DNA of 64,000 nt from Sphingobacterium sp. ML3W (GTDB taxonomy: Bacteria; Bacteroidota; Bacteroidia; Sphingobacteriales; Sphingobacteriaceae). Of the stretch, positions 16,940 through 25,871 are shown piece after piece. Numbering within the stretch: position 1 is the first letter of the stretch; every line of letters starts with the position of its first letter. The notes under the pieces are model-generated. The model searched no databases and was not told the origin of the DNA. It saw nothing but the letters and a program-made list of their open reading frames with translations. A program made the translations under genes and the position numbers. The DNA is taken from the NCBI RefSeq assembly GCF_000747525.1, contig NZ_CP009278.1:1674001-1738000 (forward strand), read 5' to 3'.

Positions 16940-18721
16940 ATGACCTTATCACTTCTGTTTAAAAAAATAGCACCATTTGCCAAACCTTATAAAAGCCTTA
17001 TTTTTTATACATTGATCTTAACATTAGTCGGTTCATTCGCGGCGCAGATCAATGCCTTTATATTGAAATATACGGTAGATTCCATTAGCGATTTGATGGT
17101 TGCTAAAGAGCCGCTATCTAAAGGAATGCATCTGATTGGAATTATTTCCGGTATTCTTTTGTTGAAGGAAATTATCTATTCCTTTATTCAATTTGGACAG
17201 AAATTCTATGGTGAAAAGTTGCGCATATTTATTGCGCGTGATTTTTCACAACGAATCGTAGAGAAAATTTTGACCTATAAGATGGCTTTTTACACTTCAG
17301 AAGAGAACGAAAGCGGAAAATTACAAACGCGAATCGATTCTGGTATCAGCTCCCTAACCCGGCTGGTTCAGAATTTCTTCATTGATATTCTACCCCTGTT
17401 TGCCAATGCTATCGTGGCATTGGTGTGTATGTTTCTGGCCAACGTATATGTCGGATTAGTAGGTTTGGCAGTCATCCCCATTTATTTTTATATTAGTCAA
17501 AACCAAGCTGTAAAGTTAAGTGGATTCCGACGTCAGATGCGGAAGTATAGGGAGTCGAAAAACAATAGGATCATCAATCTGATTGACTCTATATTGGTCA
17601 TTAAATCTTTTGTCCGTGAACCCCAAGAAGCCGAGAGGCATGAGAAAATTCAATTTGAAATGACAGAAAATCAGATGCAGACTCGGAAAACGAGCTTCAT
17701 ATTTGATAGTCTAAAAAATTTCATTGAGCAAATTGCAGTGGTCGTGATCATCGTATTGACCGCTTATCTGGTGCTTGACAATCAAATAACAATAGGGGCG
17801 ATTATGTTTCATATTATGTTATTCTCCAACGTTTCAGCGCCAATTCGTCAGCTACATCGTATTTATGATGAGGTCAATGATGCGTTGATCTACTCCGAAT
17901 CTTTTTTCGAAATATTGGAATCTGATGATCTTACAGAAGGGAGCGGAACGTTTAAACCTGAGCAGATAAAAGGTCATATTTCGATTCAAAATGTTTCATT
18001 TGAGTATCCCAATGGAACCCATGCCTTAAAAAATATCTCCTTTGAAATAAAACCAAATCAAATCACAGCCCTTGTAGGACTGAGCGGTGCCGGTAAAAGT
18101 ACCGTCATCAATTTACTCGATAAATTTTATGAACCAACGGCAGGTCAGATCCTTTTAGATGGAGTTGATCTGCGAAATTACGATACTGATTTTTTAAGAC
18201 AGAACACGGGGATGGTATTGCAGCGTAATCATATTTTTAAGGGCTCAATTTTTGAGAATATTGAATATGGAAAAATAGGAAGTAGTCAGGAGGAGATTAT
18301 ACAAGCAGCGAAGGATGCTTACATCCATGAGCAGATCATGGAACTTCCGCAAGGCTACGATTCGGGAGCTCACTTATTATCCGGTGGTCAACAGCAGCGC
18401 ATTGCTATTGCCCGGTTATTTTTAAAAAATCCACCTATTATATTTTTGGATGAACCTACCGCAAATTTAGATGCCATCGCGACAGAGCAGATTAAAAATA
18501 GTTTAGATGCTATCAAAAAGGACCGTACAGTAATCATTATTTCGCACAGTATTTCTCAGATCATAGATTCCAATGCGATCGTCGTCATGGAAAAAGGAAG
18601 GGTGGTCGAAAAGGGGGTTCATGAAGACCTTTACGACCTTCGCGGCACTTATTATAAAATATTTTCTGCCATGGCAAATAGCTTAAATCTCGATAAGATA
18701 AGTAAGACCCTGTTACATTAG
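16940..18721 (+). CDS. ABC exporter, fused permease-ATPase (MsbA-like half transporter)
   Basis: The 593-residue protein has an N-terminal six-helix ABC transporter domain (about residues 15-310) and a C-terminal nucleotide-binding domain (about 345-585). The latter carries Walker A GLSGAGKST, Q-loop TGMVLQRNH, signature LSGGQQQRIAIA, Walker B IIFLDEPTANLDA and the H-loop IIISHS. Homodimers of this type flip lipids or pump drugs outward. The intracellular loop motif of the family is present (MAFYTSEENESGKLQTRI). Nothing nearby fixes the substrate. The stop overlaps the stop of the convergent DMT transporter by 4 bases. Confidence 0.92.
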   Translation: MTLSLLFKKIAPFAKPYKSLIFYTLILTLVGSFAAQINAFILKYTVDSISDLMVAKEPLSKGMHLIGIISGILLLKEIIYSFIQFGQKFYGEKLRIFIARDFSQRIVEKILTYKMAFYTSEENESGKLQTRIDSGISSLTRLVQNFFIDILPLFANAIVALVCMFLANVYVGLVGLAVIPIYFYISQNQAVKLSGFRRQMRKYRESKNNRIINLIDSILVIKSFVREPQEAERHEKIQFEMTENQMQTRKTSFIFDSLKNFIEQIAVVVIIVLTAYLVLDNQITIGAIMFHIMLFSNVSAPIRQLHRIYDEVNDALIYSESFFEILESDDLTEGSGTFKPEQIKGHISIQNVSFEYPNGTHALKNISFEIKPNQITALVGLSGAGKSTVINLLDKFYEPTAGQILLDGVDLRNYDTDFLRQNTGMVLQRNHIFKGSIFENIEYGKIGSSQEEIIQAAKDAYIHEQIMELPQGYDSGAHLLSGGQQQRIAIARLFLKNPPIIFLDEPTANLDAIATEQIKNSLDAIKKDRTVIIISHSISQIIDSNAIVVMEKGRVVEKGVHEDLYDLRGTYYKIFSAMANSLNLDKISKTLLH

Positions 18722-19641
18722 TGGTTTTTGCTGTGAAGGTACATTCCGACTACCACTAAGAAAATTCCCAATAGCGCTAAATTATTGGGAAAGAGGCTGT
18801 TTAATAGGATGATTTCACCTAATAAAGTAAAGATAACTTCCATCGCTTGTGTAGCCTCCACCGCGGCTAACCCTTTCTGGTCATGTTGCACCAATTCCGT
18901 TCCTTTAAAGAAAAGTAACGTTGCGATAACACCTGAAAACAAAGCCACAAGTAACGTCTGCAACAGTTGTCCTTGTTCGGGAAGCCCATGCTCGTGATAT
19001 CCAAAAAACATCAGGATGATCCAAAAAGGCATGCTCGCTAAAGTCATTCCTAAAGTCCGTTGATAGGTGTCTAAAGAACCCTGTGTTAATGCCATCATTT
19101 TACGATTGCCGAGTGGGTAAGCAATAGCTGCTATCAAAACAGGGATAGTCCCCAACAATAGCGTAGACCAAGAGGTCGATTTGGCCTCTGCCATCTGCAT
19201 GATTACAATGCCTATTAAAATGATACAGGAGAAAAAGAGTGTCGCTTTTGAAAAAGGTTGTCGGTCTTGCTTTTTCTGAAGGAAATGACCGATAAACATA
19301 CCGGCGATGATAGTGGATTCGAAAGTTCCAGCAACCAACCATGAGGGACCATAGCTGGCACCAAATGTAAGGAGCGCATAGAACACCCCAAAACCCATGG
19401 TGCTCCACAACAACCACGGCATCAAGTTCCTTTTCATCTCGATCAGCAACGGTTTCAAATTGCCTCGAATAACAACGATGAGCAATAGCACGGGAAGCAT
19501 CCATAAGAATCTAAGCGCCGATGACCATTGCCAACCACCTCCAGATACAGCCATGATACGGTTGAGTACAAAAGTACTGGCAAAAAATAAAGAGGCTAGT
19601 ATTCCAAGCCAAAGTGCTTTAGATTTAGGGGTAAGGGGCAT
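18718..19641 (-). CDS. DMT-superfamily multidrug-efflux-like transporter
   Basis: The 307-residue protein has about ten transmembrane helices in two repeats and starts SKALWLGILASLFFASTFVL, with FVLNRIMAVSGGGWQWSSAL just after. This resembles the EmrE-like/DMT permease family of Firmicutes and Bacteroidota. The chosen start is ATG 19641, giving the N-terminus MPLTPKSK directly before the first helix; an in-frame ATG 22 codons upstream would only add a polar extension. Drug export is family-level inference, and metabolite export is equally possible. It is a single-gene unit, divergent from fabV. Confidence 0.8.
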   Translation of the reverse strand: MPLTPKSKALWLGILASLFFASTFVLNRIMAVSGGGWQWSSALRFLWMLPVLLLIVVIRGNLKPLLIEMKRNLMPWLLWSTMGFGVFYALLTFGASYGPSWLVAGTFESTIIAGMFIGHFLQKKQDRQPFSKATLFFSCIILIGIVIMQMAEAKSTSWSTLLLGTIPVLIAAIAYPLGNRKMMALTQGSLDTYQRTLGMTLASMPFWIILMFFGYHEHGLPEQGQLLQTLLVALFSGVIATLLFFKGTELVQHDQKGLAAVEATQAMEVIFTLLGEIILLNSLFPNNLALLGIFLVVVGMYLHSKNH

Positions 19642-19813
19642 GCTTAAGTTTTGATCATGATTAACATTTCTAAAGTAGGGAATGTCTTGGATAATGTCAA
19701 TAGTCATTCTATTCAGCAGTAGAAAAAAGATATTCTTGATTTATGCATCAATTGTTGCTAAAATTTGTTTATTTTGCATCCTTAATAAAATAGGAGTAAG
19801 AAAATTAATCATT

Positions 19814-21010
19814 ATGATTATACAACCAAGAACTAGAGGTTTTATTTGTTTAACCTCGCATCCAGAAGGAACTGCGCAAAACATTAAAAACCAGATTGAA
19901 TACGTGAAATCCAAAGGTGAAATCGCTAATGGCCCTAAGAAAGTATTGGTTATTGGTGCATCTACGGGATTCGGTATGTCATCTCGTATTTCAGCAGCAT
20001 TCGGTTCTGGAGCAGCGACAATTGGCGTATTTTTTGAAAAACCTGCTGCAGAGGGGAAACCTGGTACAGCTGGTTGGTATAATACTGCTGCTTTTGAAAA
20101 AGAAGCACAACAAGCTGGTCTTTATGCAAAAAGTATCAATGGCGATGCTTTTTCTGATGAAATCAAAAAGCAAACGATAGCCCTAATCAAACAAGACTTA
20201 GGTCAAGTGGATTTAGTAATCTATAGTTTGGCATCTCCAAGACGTACACATCCTAAAACAGGCGTAGCACATGCTTCTGTTTTAAAACCTATAGAAGTTC
20301 CTTTTACGGATAAAACAGTAGATTTTCACACAGGTGTGGTTTCAGATATTACCATCAATCCGATTGATAATGAAGAAGAAATCGCAAATACAGTAGCCGT
20401 AATGGGTGGTGAGGATTGGAAATTCTGGATTGAAGATTTGAAAGAAGCTGGAGTTTTGGCCGAAGGTGCTAAAACTGTTGCATATTCCTATATTGGCCCT
20501 GAATTAACGTATCCAATATACCGTAATGGTACGATTGGTCGCGCAAAGGACAATTTAGAAGGTACTGTACCTGCTATCAATGAAATCTTGAAAGACATTA
20601 ACGGTGTTTCTTATGTTTCTGTTAACAAGGCTTTGGTGACGCAGTCAAGTTCAGCAATTCCTGTAGTTCCTTTATATATATCGTTACTATACAAAGTGAT
20701 GAAAGAAAAAGGTATTCACGAAGGAACGATTGAGCAAATGCAGCGCTTATTTGCAGAAAGATTGTATACTGCAGATGGTCAAGTTCAATTAGACGAAAAA
20801 GGCCGTATCCGTGTAGACGATTTGGAAATGAGAGCTGATGTTCAAGCTGAAGTAGCGGCATTATGGGACAAAGCATGTACGGAAAACCTATCTGAAATTT
20901 CAGATATTCAAGGTTACCGCGACGAATTTTTCCACCTTTTTGGTTTTAATTTCGAAGGTATCGATTATAATGCAGATACAAATGAATTGGTCAATGTACC
21001 AAGTATCTAA
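19814..21010 (+). CDS. fabV: Enoyl-[acyl-carrier-protein] reductase, FabV type
   Basis: The 398-residue NADH-dependent enzyme reduces the enoyl-ACP double bond in the last step of fatty-acid elongation. The start MIIQPRTRGFICLTSHPEG is the classic FabV N-terminus and fixes ATG 19814; the frame is open upstream but starts there are not family-like. The nucleotide loop is VIGASTGFGMSSRIS. The active-site Tyr-x8-Lys is Y236 and K245 in PIYRNGTIGRAK. Length fits (about 400). FabV enzymes are typically insensitive to triclosan. It is a single-gene unit closed by a strong terminator. Confidence 0.96.
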   Translation: MIIQPRTRGFICLTSHPEGTAQNIKNQIEYVKSKGEIANGPKKVLVIGASTGFGMSSRISAAFGSGAATIGVFFEKPAAEGKPGTAGWYNTAAFEKEAQQAGLYAKSINGDAFSDEIKKQTIALIKQDLGQVDLVIYSLASPRRTHPKTGVAHASVLKPIEVPFTDKTVDFHTGVVSDITINPIDNEEEIANTVAVMGGEDWKFWIEDLKEAGVLAEGAKTVAYSYIGPELTYPIYRNGTIGRAKDNLEGTVPAINEILKDINGVSYVSVNKALVTQSSSAIPVVPLYISLLYKVMKEKGIHEGTIEQMQRLFAERLYTADGQVQLDEKGRIRVDDLEMRADVQAEVAALWDKACTENLSEISDIQGYRDEFFHLFGFNFEGIDYNADTNELVNVPSI

Positions 21011-21027
21011 GTATCATTACATATTTT

Positions 21028-21066
21028 AATAAGAAAGGCGACCATGGGTCGCCTTTCTTATTTTTC
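21028..21066. terminator. Strong bidirectional terminator
   Basis: A perfect 16-base stem (arms around AAGAAAGGCGACC, 21028-21043 and 21047-21062) with a 3-base loop and T-run follows fabV. It overlaps the last codons and stop of the convergent DUF1697 gene. Confidence 0.92.
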
Positions 21067-21606
21067 ACTATTTTTTGAAACCATTTTAAGAAGAACCTGC
21101 AGTGTTTTCCAGTTGCGTGTGGTTGCCGACACCTTTAGTTTAGCTTCAATGAAATTGTTCGTTAATTTAGTTTTTCCATAGCCATAGGGGCAGTACAGAT
21201 AGATTGTTCTACCCATGAGAACAGCTGCTTCATCAGGTAGTTTTTTGTCCAGAATAGGAGTGAGGTCCTTTATTTCGGGGGCCTTTGATAAAAATGTAAC
21301 ATGAAAGTAGGACAGCTTATTATGAGGATCCTTTAACAAAGGATTTTGATTCACGATAACATATAGATCATCGCTGTGCAAGACTAGGCAGGGCACATGG
21401 TATCCGAAATCTTGGAGGATTACGTTCATTATCCTACTTTCCAAGAGATTCACATCGGTTATTTCAGATTGAAACACAATGTTCCCACTTTGGATATAAG
21501 TTTCGACTTCCTGAAGGCCTATTCCTTGAAGTGAGGTCCTTAAACTCTCCATCTTGATGAGATGATGACCACTTACATTGATACCTCTTAATATTGCTAT
21601 GTACAT
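21058..21606 (-). CDS. DUF1697 family protein
   Basis: The 182-residue soluble protein begins MYIAILRGINVSGHHLIKM and continues with IQSGNIVFQSE, both hallmark motifs of DUF1697 (PF08002). The later YFHVTFLSKAP and GRTIYLYCPYGYGKTKL also fit. The family is widespread in bacteria with no known function. The 3' end is embedded in the fabV terminator hairpin. It is a single-gene unit with 272 bases upstream before the purH end. Confidence 0.87.
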   Translation of the reverse strand: MYIAILRGINVSGHHLIKMESLRTSLQGIGLQEVETYIQSGNIVFQSEITDVNLLESRIMNVILQDFGYHVPCLVLHSDDLYVIVNQNPLLKDPHNKLSYFHVTFLSKAPEIKDLTPILDKKLPDEAAVLMGRTIYLYCPYGYGKTKLTNNFIEAKLKVSATTRNWKTLQVLLKMVSKNSEK

Positions 21607-21812
21607 AAACGGGTTATTTTAACGGAATTTAGTCTATTTTATAAACAGGTTAAACCTATCTTCAAAATAAGCTAAATTTATTTTAGGTACAATTTTAAAT
21701 ACAGCTCATCTGAATCGAATGCTGCTATAGGCATCTTTCTTTTATCCACATAAATGTGTAGGGATGATGAAAATTTTCTTCTTTTAATCTGAATCTTAAA
21801 ATCTCAACCCTA

Positions 21813-21850
21813 CAAAAAAAAGGCAGTCTTCCTAATTGGGAAGACTGCCT
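21813..21850 (-). terminator. Intrinsic terminator of purH
   Basis: Arms AGGCAGTCTTCC (21821-21832) and GGAAGACTGCCT (21839-21850), with an A-run at 21813-21820 that becomes the U-tract on the minus strand. It lies 28 bases beyond the purH stop. The rest of 21607-21812 shows nothing recognisable. Confidence 0.92.
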
Positions 21851-21878
21851 CTTGTATTTTATATCGTTTAGCGCGAGA

Positions 21879-23405
21879 TTAGTGTTTGAAATGACGTACA
21901 CCTGTCGTCACCATCGCTAATCCTTTTTCGTTACACATGTCAATCGATAACTGATCTTTAATCGAGCCACCTGGTTGCAGTACAGCAGCGATTCCAGCAT
22001 CAGCAGCAATCTCCACACAGTCAGGGAAAGGGAAGAAAGCATCAGAAGCCATAGAACAGCCTTTCAAGTCAAATCCAAAAGCATTAGCTTTTTCAATCGC
22101 TTGTTTCAAAGAGTCAACACGAGAAGTCTGACCTACACCAGAAGTGATCAACGTACCATTTTTAGCAAATACAATGGTATTTGATTTGGTATGTTTAACA
22201 ATTTTATTGGCGAAAAATAAGTCTTCCAACTGAGCTGCAGTAGGTACGACAGTCGTTACAGCAGTCATTTGCTCAGGACCTTCAACCGTATTGTCTTTAT
22301 CTTGTTGAATAACACCATTCAACAACGTTTTGAATTGTTGTGTCGGTAATTCAACCTCTTTGCGAACAAGAATGATACGGTTTTTCTTCGCTGTAAGGAT
22401 TGCAATCGCATCTTCCGAGTAAGAAGGAGCAATTAGAACTTCAAAAAACAAATTATTGATCTCCGTTGCAGTTTCCGCATCAACCTCACCATTTGTAATC
22501 AATACACCACCAAAGGCAGAAACAGGATCACATGCTAGCGCATCAACCCAAGCTTGCTTAATTGTTGGACGTGAAGCAACTCCACAAGCATTTGTATGTT
22601 TTAAGATCGCAAATGTAGGTTCCGTAAATTCATCAATAATAGCTACAGCAGCATCTACATCCACCAAGTTATTGTATGATAATTCCTTACCATTCAATTT
22701 CGTGAACATCGCTTCTAAATCACCGTAGAAAACTCCTTTTTGATGTGGGTTTTCACCGTAACGTAATACTTGTGCTTTTTGTTCAGATTGTTTGAACACA
22801 TCCAACGTATTTTCTTTATTGAAGTAGTTGAAAATAGCGGTGTCGTAATGTGATGACGTATTGAAAGCAAGTTTCGCGAAATCCTTACGTTGCTCTAAAG
22901 TTGTTGTACCTTCTTGATTTGCAAGCATTTCTTCCAATGCTGTATAATCATTTTTAGAAGATAGGATAACAACATCATTAAAGTTCTTCGCAGCAGCACG
23001 AATCAATGAAATACCACCGATATCAATTTTTTCAATAATGTCTTCCTCAGAAGCACCAGAAGCTACTGTTTCCTCAAAAGGATATAAATCAACAATGACT
23101 AAATCAATCTCTGGAATCTCATATTGAGCTAATTGTTGTTGGTCACTTTCTAAAGGTCTTCTTGCTAATATACCACCAAATACTTTTGGGTGTAATGTTT
23201 TAACACGACCTCCCAAAATAGAAGGATAGCTCGTTAAGTCTTCTACAGGAACTACATCAATACCTAAGTCTTTGATGAAAGCTTCTGTGCCACCTGTAGA
23301 ATAGAAGGTAACACCGTATTTGTTTAATAATTGAATTAATGGTGCTAAGTTGTCTTTATAATATACAGACACTAAAGCATTTTTAATCTTTACAGAATGG
23401 CTCAT
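21879..23405 (-). CDS. purH: Bifunctional AICAR formyltransferase / IMP cyclohydrolase
   Basis: The 508-residue enzyme performs the last two steps of IMP synthesis: formyl transfer to AICAR and ring closure. The N-terminal cyclohydrolase domain shows VKIKNALVSVYYKD, STGGTEAFIKDLG, GGRVKTLHPKVFGGILARR and ENGG-like IDIGGISLIRAAAKNF. The C-terminal formyltransferase domain has the LRYGENPHQ, ILKHTNACGVA and SDAFFPFPDCVE motifs. Length matches Bacteroidota PurH. A strong promoter lies 23-53 bases upstream and a terminator follows, so it is monocistronic. No PurR-type or purine-riboswitch leader is visible; the leader is only about 15-20 bases. Confidence 0.98.
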   Translation of the reverse strand: MSHSVKIKNALVSVYYKDNLAPLIQLLNKYGVTFYSTGGTEAFIKDLGIDVVPVEDLTSYPSILGGRVKTLHPKVFGGILARRPLESDQQQLAQYEIPEIDLVIVDLYPFEETVASGASEEDIIEKIDIGGISLIRAAAKNFNDVVILSSKNDYTALEEMLANQEGTTTLEQRKDFAKLAFNTSSHYDTAIFNYFNKENTLDVFKQSEQKAQVLRYGENPHQKGVFYGDLEAMFTKLNGKELSYNNLVDVDAAVAIIDEFTEPTFAILKHTNACGVASRPTIKQAWVDALACDPVSAFGGVLITNGEVDAETATEINNLFFEVLIAPSYSEDAIAILTAKKNRIILVRKEVELPTQQFKTLLNGVIQQDKDNTVEGPEQMTAVTTVVPTAAQLEDLFFANKIVKHTKSNTIVFAKNGTLITSGVGQTSRVDSLKQAIEKANAFGFDLKGCSMASDAFFPFPDCVEIAADAGIAAVLQPGGSIKDQLSIDMCNEKGLAMVTTGVRHFKH

Positions 23406-23427
23406 TAGTATAATTTGTTTGCTGGCG

Positions 23428-23458
23428 CAAAGATAGGTAAATAATAAGTATACGCAAA
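23428..23458 (-). promoter_or_regulatory. purH promoter, full Bacteroidota consensus
   Basis: Read on the minus strand: TTTG (23455-23458), a 19-base spacer, TATCTTTG (23428-23435). This fits the Bacteroidota sigma-ABfr consensus TTTG-N19-TAnnTTTG exactly. Transcription should start about 15-20 bases before the purH ATG. Confidence 0.85.
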
Positions 23459-23480
23459 CCCTTTTATTCGAGATGAAAAC

Positions 23481-23509
23481 ATAAAAGACCGCTCTAGGCA
23501 GTCTTTTAT
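23481..23509 (-). terminator. Probable terminator of the udk unit
   Basis: An imperfect hairpin with AAAAGAC / GTCTTTT arms and an inner GC step lies immediately after the udk stop (minus strand), with a short T-rich tail. It also ends just upstream of the purH -33 box. Confidence 0.7.
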
Positions 23510-23512
23510 CTG

Positions 23513-24148
23513 TTATTTGTATATTTTCTTTTTTAGATCCTCACAGATATCATCTGTTATCTTCCAGATAGGTTCGGGGTCATCGGTGTTATTGATGATC
23601 ACTTGATCGCAACTATCTCGGTAAGGTAAAAGGAATTCGCTGTAAGAGGGTAAAACATGGTTGACCCATTTATAACGAATATCATCTTCTAAATATCCAC
23701 GCTCAATCAGATCGCGCTTCAAGCGACGCTCAAAAGCGATATCTTGATCGGCATCCAAAAAAATACGATGATCAATCAGCTTATTTACTTCTGTATAGTG
23801 ATATATAAATAGACCCTCAATAATCAAAATCGGTGCAGGATTAATTTCGAGCATCTTTGGTATTAATGCAGGATTATTGAATGTATATTCTTCCTTGTAC
23901 ACCGTTTTTCCTTCAAACAGATCATTGATATCTTTATAGAAAGCTTGGCGATCGATCGAAGTGGGGAGATCAAAATTATATAATCTGTTTTCCTCTTGCG
24001 TTTTTGTGTTTGCAGGAATATAATAGTCATCTTGTGAGATGAGTGTTACTTCTTTGCTACTAAAGTGCTTTAAAAAACAATTTAGAAAGAATGTTTTACC
24101 AGAGCCGCTACTACCCGCGATTCCAATGACATATGGCTTTTTATTCAT
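23513..24148 (-). CDS. udk: Uridine kinase
   Basis: The 211-residue P-loop kinase phosphorylates uridine/cytidine in pyrimidine salvage. Walker A is GIAGSSGSGKT (residues 9-19). It is followed by the substrate-side LISQDDYYIP, NFDLPTSIDRQAF and ILIIEGLFIYH (equivalent to the Walker-B-like IEGI motif), then RRLKRDLIERG with the lid arginines. Length is normal (about 210). It is the last gene of a three-gene minus-strand unit (DUF4905-like, LysM/RlpA-like, udk; gaps of 9 and 33 bases). The association with wall-binding LysM protein looks positional rather than functional. Some phosphoribulokinase-like relatives share this fold. Confidence 0.9.
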   Translation of the reverse strand: MNKKPYVIGIAGSSGSGKTFFLNCFLKHFSSKEVTLISQDDYYIPANTKTQEENRLYNFDLPTSIDRQAFYKDINDLFEGKTVYKEEYTFNNPALIPKMLEINPAPILIIEGLFIYHYTEVNKLIDHRIFLDADQDIAFERRLKRDLIERGYLEDDIRYKWVNHVLPSYSEFLLPYRDSCDQVIINNTDDPEPIWKITDDICEDLKKKIYK

Positions 24149-24181
24149 TTAATATATAATATTCAAAAAGATTCGAAAAAA

Positions 24182-25066
24182 CTAATCCTCTAATGGGACT
24201 CCATAAGTGATTTCGATTTGAAAGCGTTTATCCAATGCGCCGATGTAGGCAGCTGCAGATTTTGATAAAACGACTATTGCATTATGCGTATCCGCATTTT
24301 CATTAAACTTCCCAACAACTTTTGCATAGGTTACGCTACGTGTCATAGGATTTGTTATTTTTAAAACAGTTCCAATTGCGGCTGTTTTGTGTAAGGCCAA
24401 GTTACTGGTGCCGTTAGCATTCAACCCTTCAATCCAGACGCCAATACCACGTTCCGTTTTTTCACGGATACCGTATTTATTAGCAGCAATTTGAGGTTCA
24501 TCTACATCAAGGCTATCCGGAGAAATTAAACTAATATTAGGTTTCTCGACAATACTTACGGCGTCATTATTCGGGACTTTTAAAATTTGTCCACCACTAA
24601 TGCTGTTTGAGTGGAGATTGTTGGCTCTTTTTATCTCTTCAACAGTTACATTAAATTTACGGGAAATGGCATAAAGCGTTTCTTGATTACCAACAGTGTA
24701 ATCCATCAATTCTTTCTTAGCGCTCTTATTTGGAGTGCTCTTTGGATCGTTGGGCGTTACATAAAACATTTTGCCCGTTGGGATTTTGACAATCTGACCC
24801 ACGGCTAAAGTTTTGTTGCCATTTAATTCTGTTATTTTACCAACACTCGTTTTATATCTTTTACTCAATTGATAATAGTTATCCCCTTTTTCAATTTTAA
24901 AAAGAACATATTCTTGACCGTCAATTTTTTCTACTCCAATGGAGTCAGGTACGGCAGCGTTAGAAAATGTATGAGCGATAACTTGATTGTGATTTATGGC
25001 TAGCATTGTTATTGATAAGAATGCCAGTGTTTTATATGTAGTAGATTTTAATAGAATATTCATCAT
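24182..25066 (-). CDS. Exported LysM protein with RlpA-like double-psi barrel
   Basis: The 294-residue product has a signal peptide (about residues 1-31). Two LysM repeats follow: about 49-97 (EKGDNYYQLSKRYKTSVGKI) and about 121-166 (VGNQETLYAISRKFNVTVEE). The C-terminal domain (about 205-290) holds LALHKTAAIGTVLKITNPMT and IVVLSKSAAAYIGAL, which resembles the RlpA-like double-psi beta-barrel. LysM binds peptidoglycan; RlpA proteins are lytic transglycosylases acting on denuded glycan. The usual catalytic Asp pattern of RlpA (ND.GP) is replaced by VVGKFNENAD, so catalysis is doubtful. It lies between the DUF4905-like gene (9 bases) and udk (33 bases). Confidence 0.83.
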   Translation of the reverse strand: MMNILLKSTTYKTLAFLSITMLAINHNQVIAHTFSNAAVPDSIGVEKIDGQEYVLFKIEKGDNYYQLSKRYKTSVGKITELNGNKTLAVGQIVKIPTGKMFYVTPNDPKSTPNKSAKKELMDYTVGNQETLYAISRKFNVTVEEIKRANNLHSNSISGGQILKVPNNDAVSIVEKPNISLISPDSLDVDEPQIAANKYGIREKTERGIGVWIEGLNANGTSNLALHKTAAIGTVLKITNPMTRSVTYAKVVGKFNENADTHNAIVVLSKSAAAYIGALDKRFQIEITYGVPLED

Positions 25067-25075
25067 GTTTTACAA

Positions 25076-25825
25076 TTATACTAAATACGATACAAACTCT
25101 CGTTTATTGTGTGTTAAAAGAAAAATTTGACACCCAATTTGAAAATAAATTTGCACCAATTTTAATTCTAGATTACGAATGATCATGGCCTCATCCAGAA
25201 TTTCATTTTTATTTGAAATCAGCAACCTGATATTATATTTTTCATCTTGTTTTTCATGAAAACTCCATAAAAAATTAGGACCTGATTTACTGATCCAAAG
25301 ATCTTCATTTTTATAATGCAGCAAAAAAACAGGTTTTTGCCCATTGAATTCCAAGGGAAAGACTATGTTATTATCAAAAGGTTTAATTTCCGAGTCTATC
25401 CTTGTTGAAATTTGGTTCGATACTAGCGAAAAATATTGTTCAAAACCCGATGTAATATGTTGAGGTCTGATCTGTATGTATCCGTTTAAGATACCGATAT
25501 ATTGATATTGATGAAAAAGAAAATCTGTATTCGGAATTTCATGATTCAATACCCACACGCCTGGAGATACAGGACTGTTTTCGGAAACCTTTCTCAACAC
25601 GACCACTTCCTTTTGAATAGCGGCTAGCGTCCATTCTTTTTCGGGCAGCAGGTAATGATCTAATTTGATTGTTCCATCAAAACCCATCACCGTGATATAG
25701 GGGAGCGTTGTTTCTGGATCGCGACACTCGATAGCAAGCAATTTACTGTGTTCATCTACTTCTATCTTCCAAATCGGAAATCTGAATGTTTGAGAAAATG
25801 CGCTAGAAATAGTATATTTAGACAT
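25076..25825 (-). CDS. DUF4905-like protein of unknown function
   Basis: The 249-residue protein has no signal peptide or membrane helix. It shows a beta-rich pattern of short repeats (IWKIEVDEHSKLLAIECRD, ITVMGFDGTIKLDHYLLPEK, VFLLHYKNEDLWISKSG), suggesting a propeller or sandwich fold. It resembles the DUF4905 family of Sphingobacteriales and Cytophagales, known only from genomes. The start is put at ATG 25825 (MSKYTISSAF). An ATG 36 codons upstream would overlap the divergent NfeD gene and adds an unlike, basic extension. A minus-strand TACATTTG box (25828-25835) is 2 bases before this ATG. It is the first gene of the unit with LysM and udk. Confidence 0.65.
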   Translation of the reverse strand: MSKYTISSAFSQTFRFPIWKIEVDEHSKLLAIECRDPETTLPYITVMGFDGTIKLDHYLLPEKEWTLAAIQKEVVVLRKVSENSPVSPGVWVLNHEIPNTDFLFHQYQYIGILNGYIQIRPQHITSGFEQYFSLVSNQISTRIDSEIKPFDNNIVFPLEFNGQKPVFLLHYKNEDLWISKSGPNFLWSFHEKQDEKYNIRLLISNKNEILDEAMIIRNLELKLVQIYFQIGCQIFLLTHNKREFVSYLV

Positions 25826-25871
25826 AGCAAATGTATTAATCGCTCGTTTATTATTTTTTAATAATCTTATT

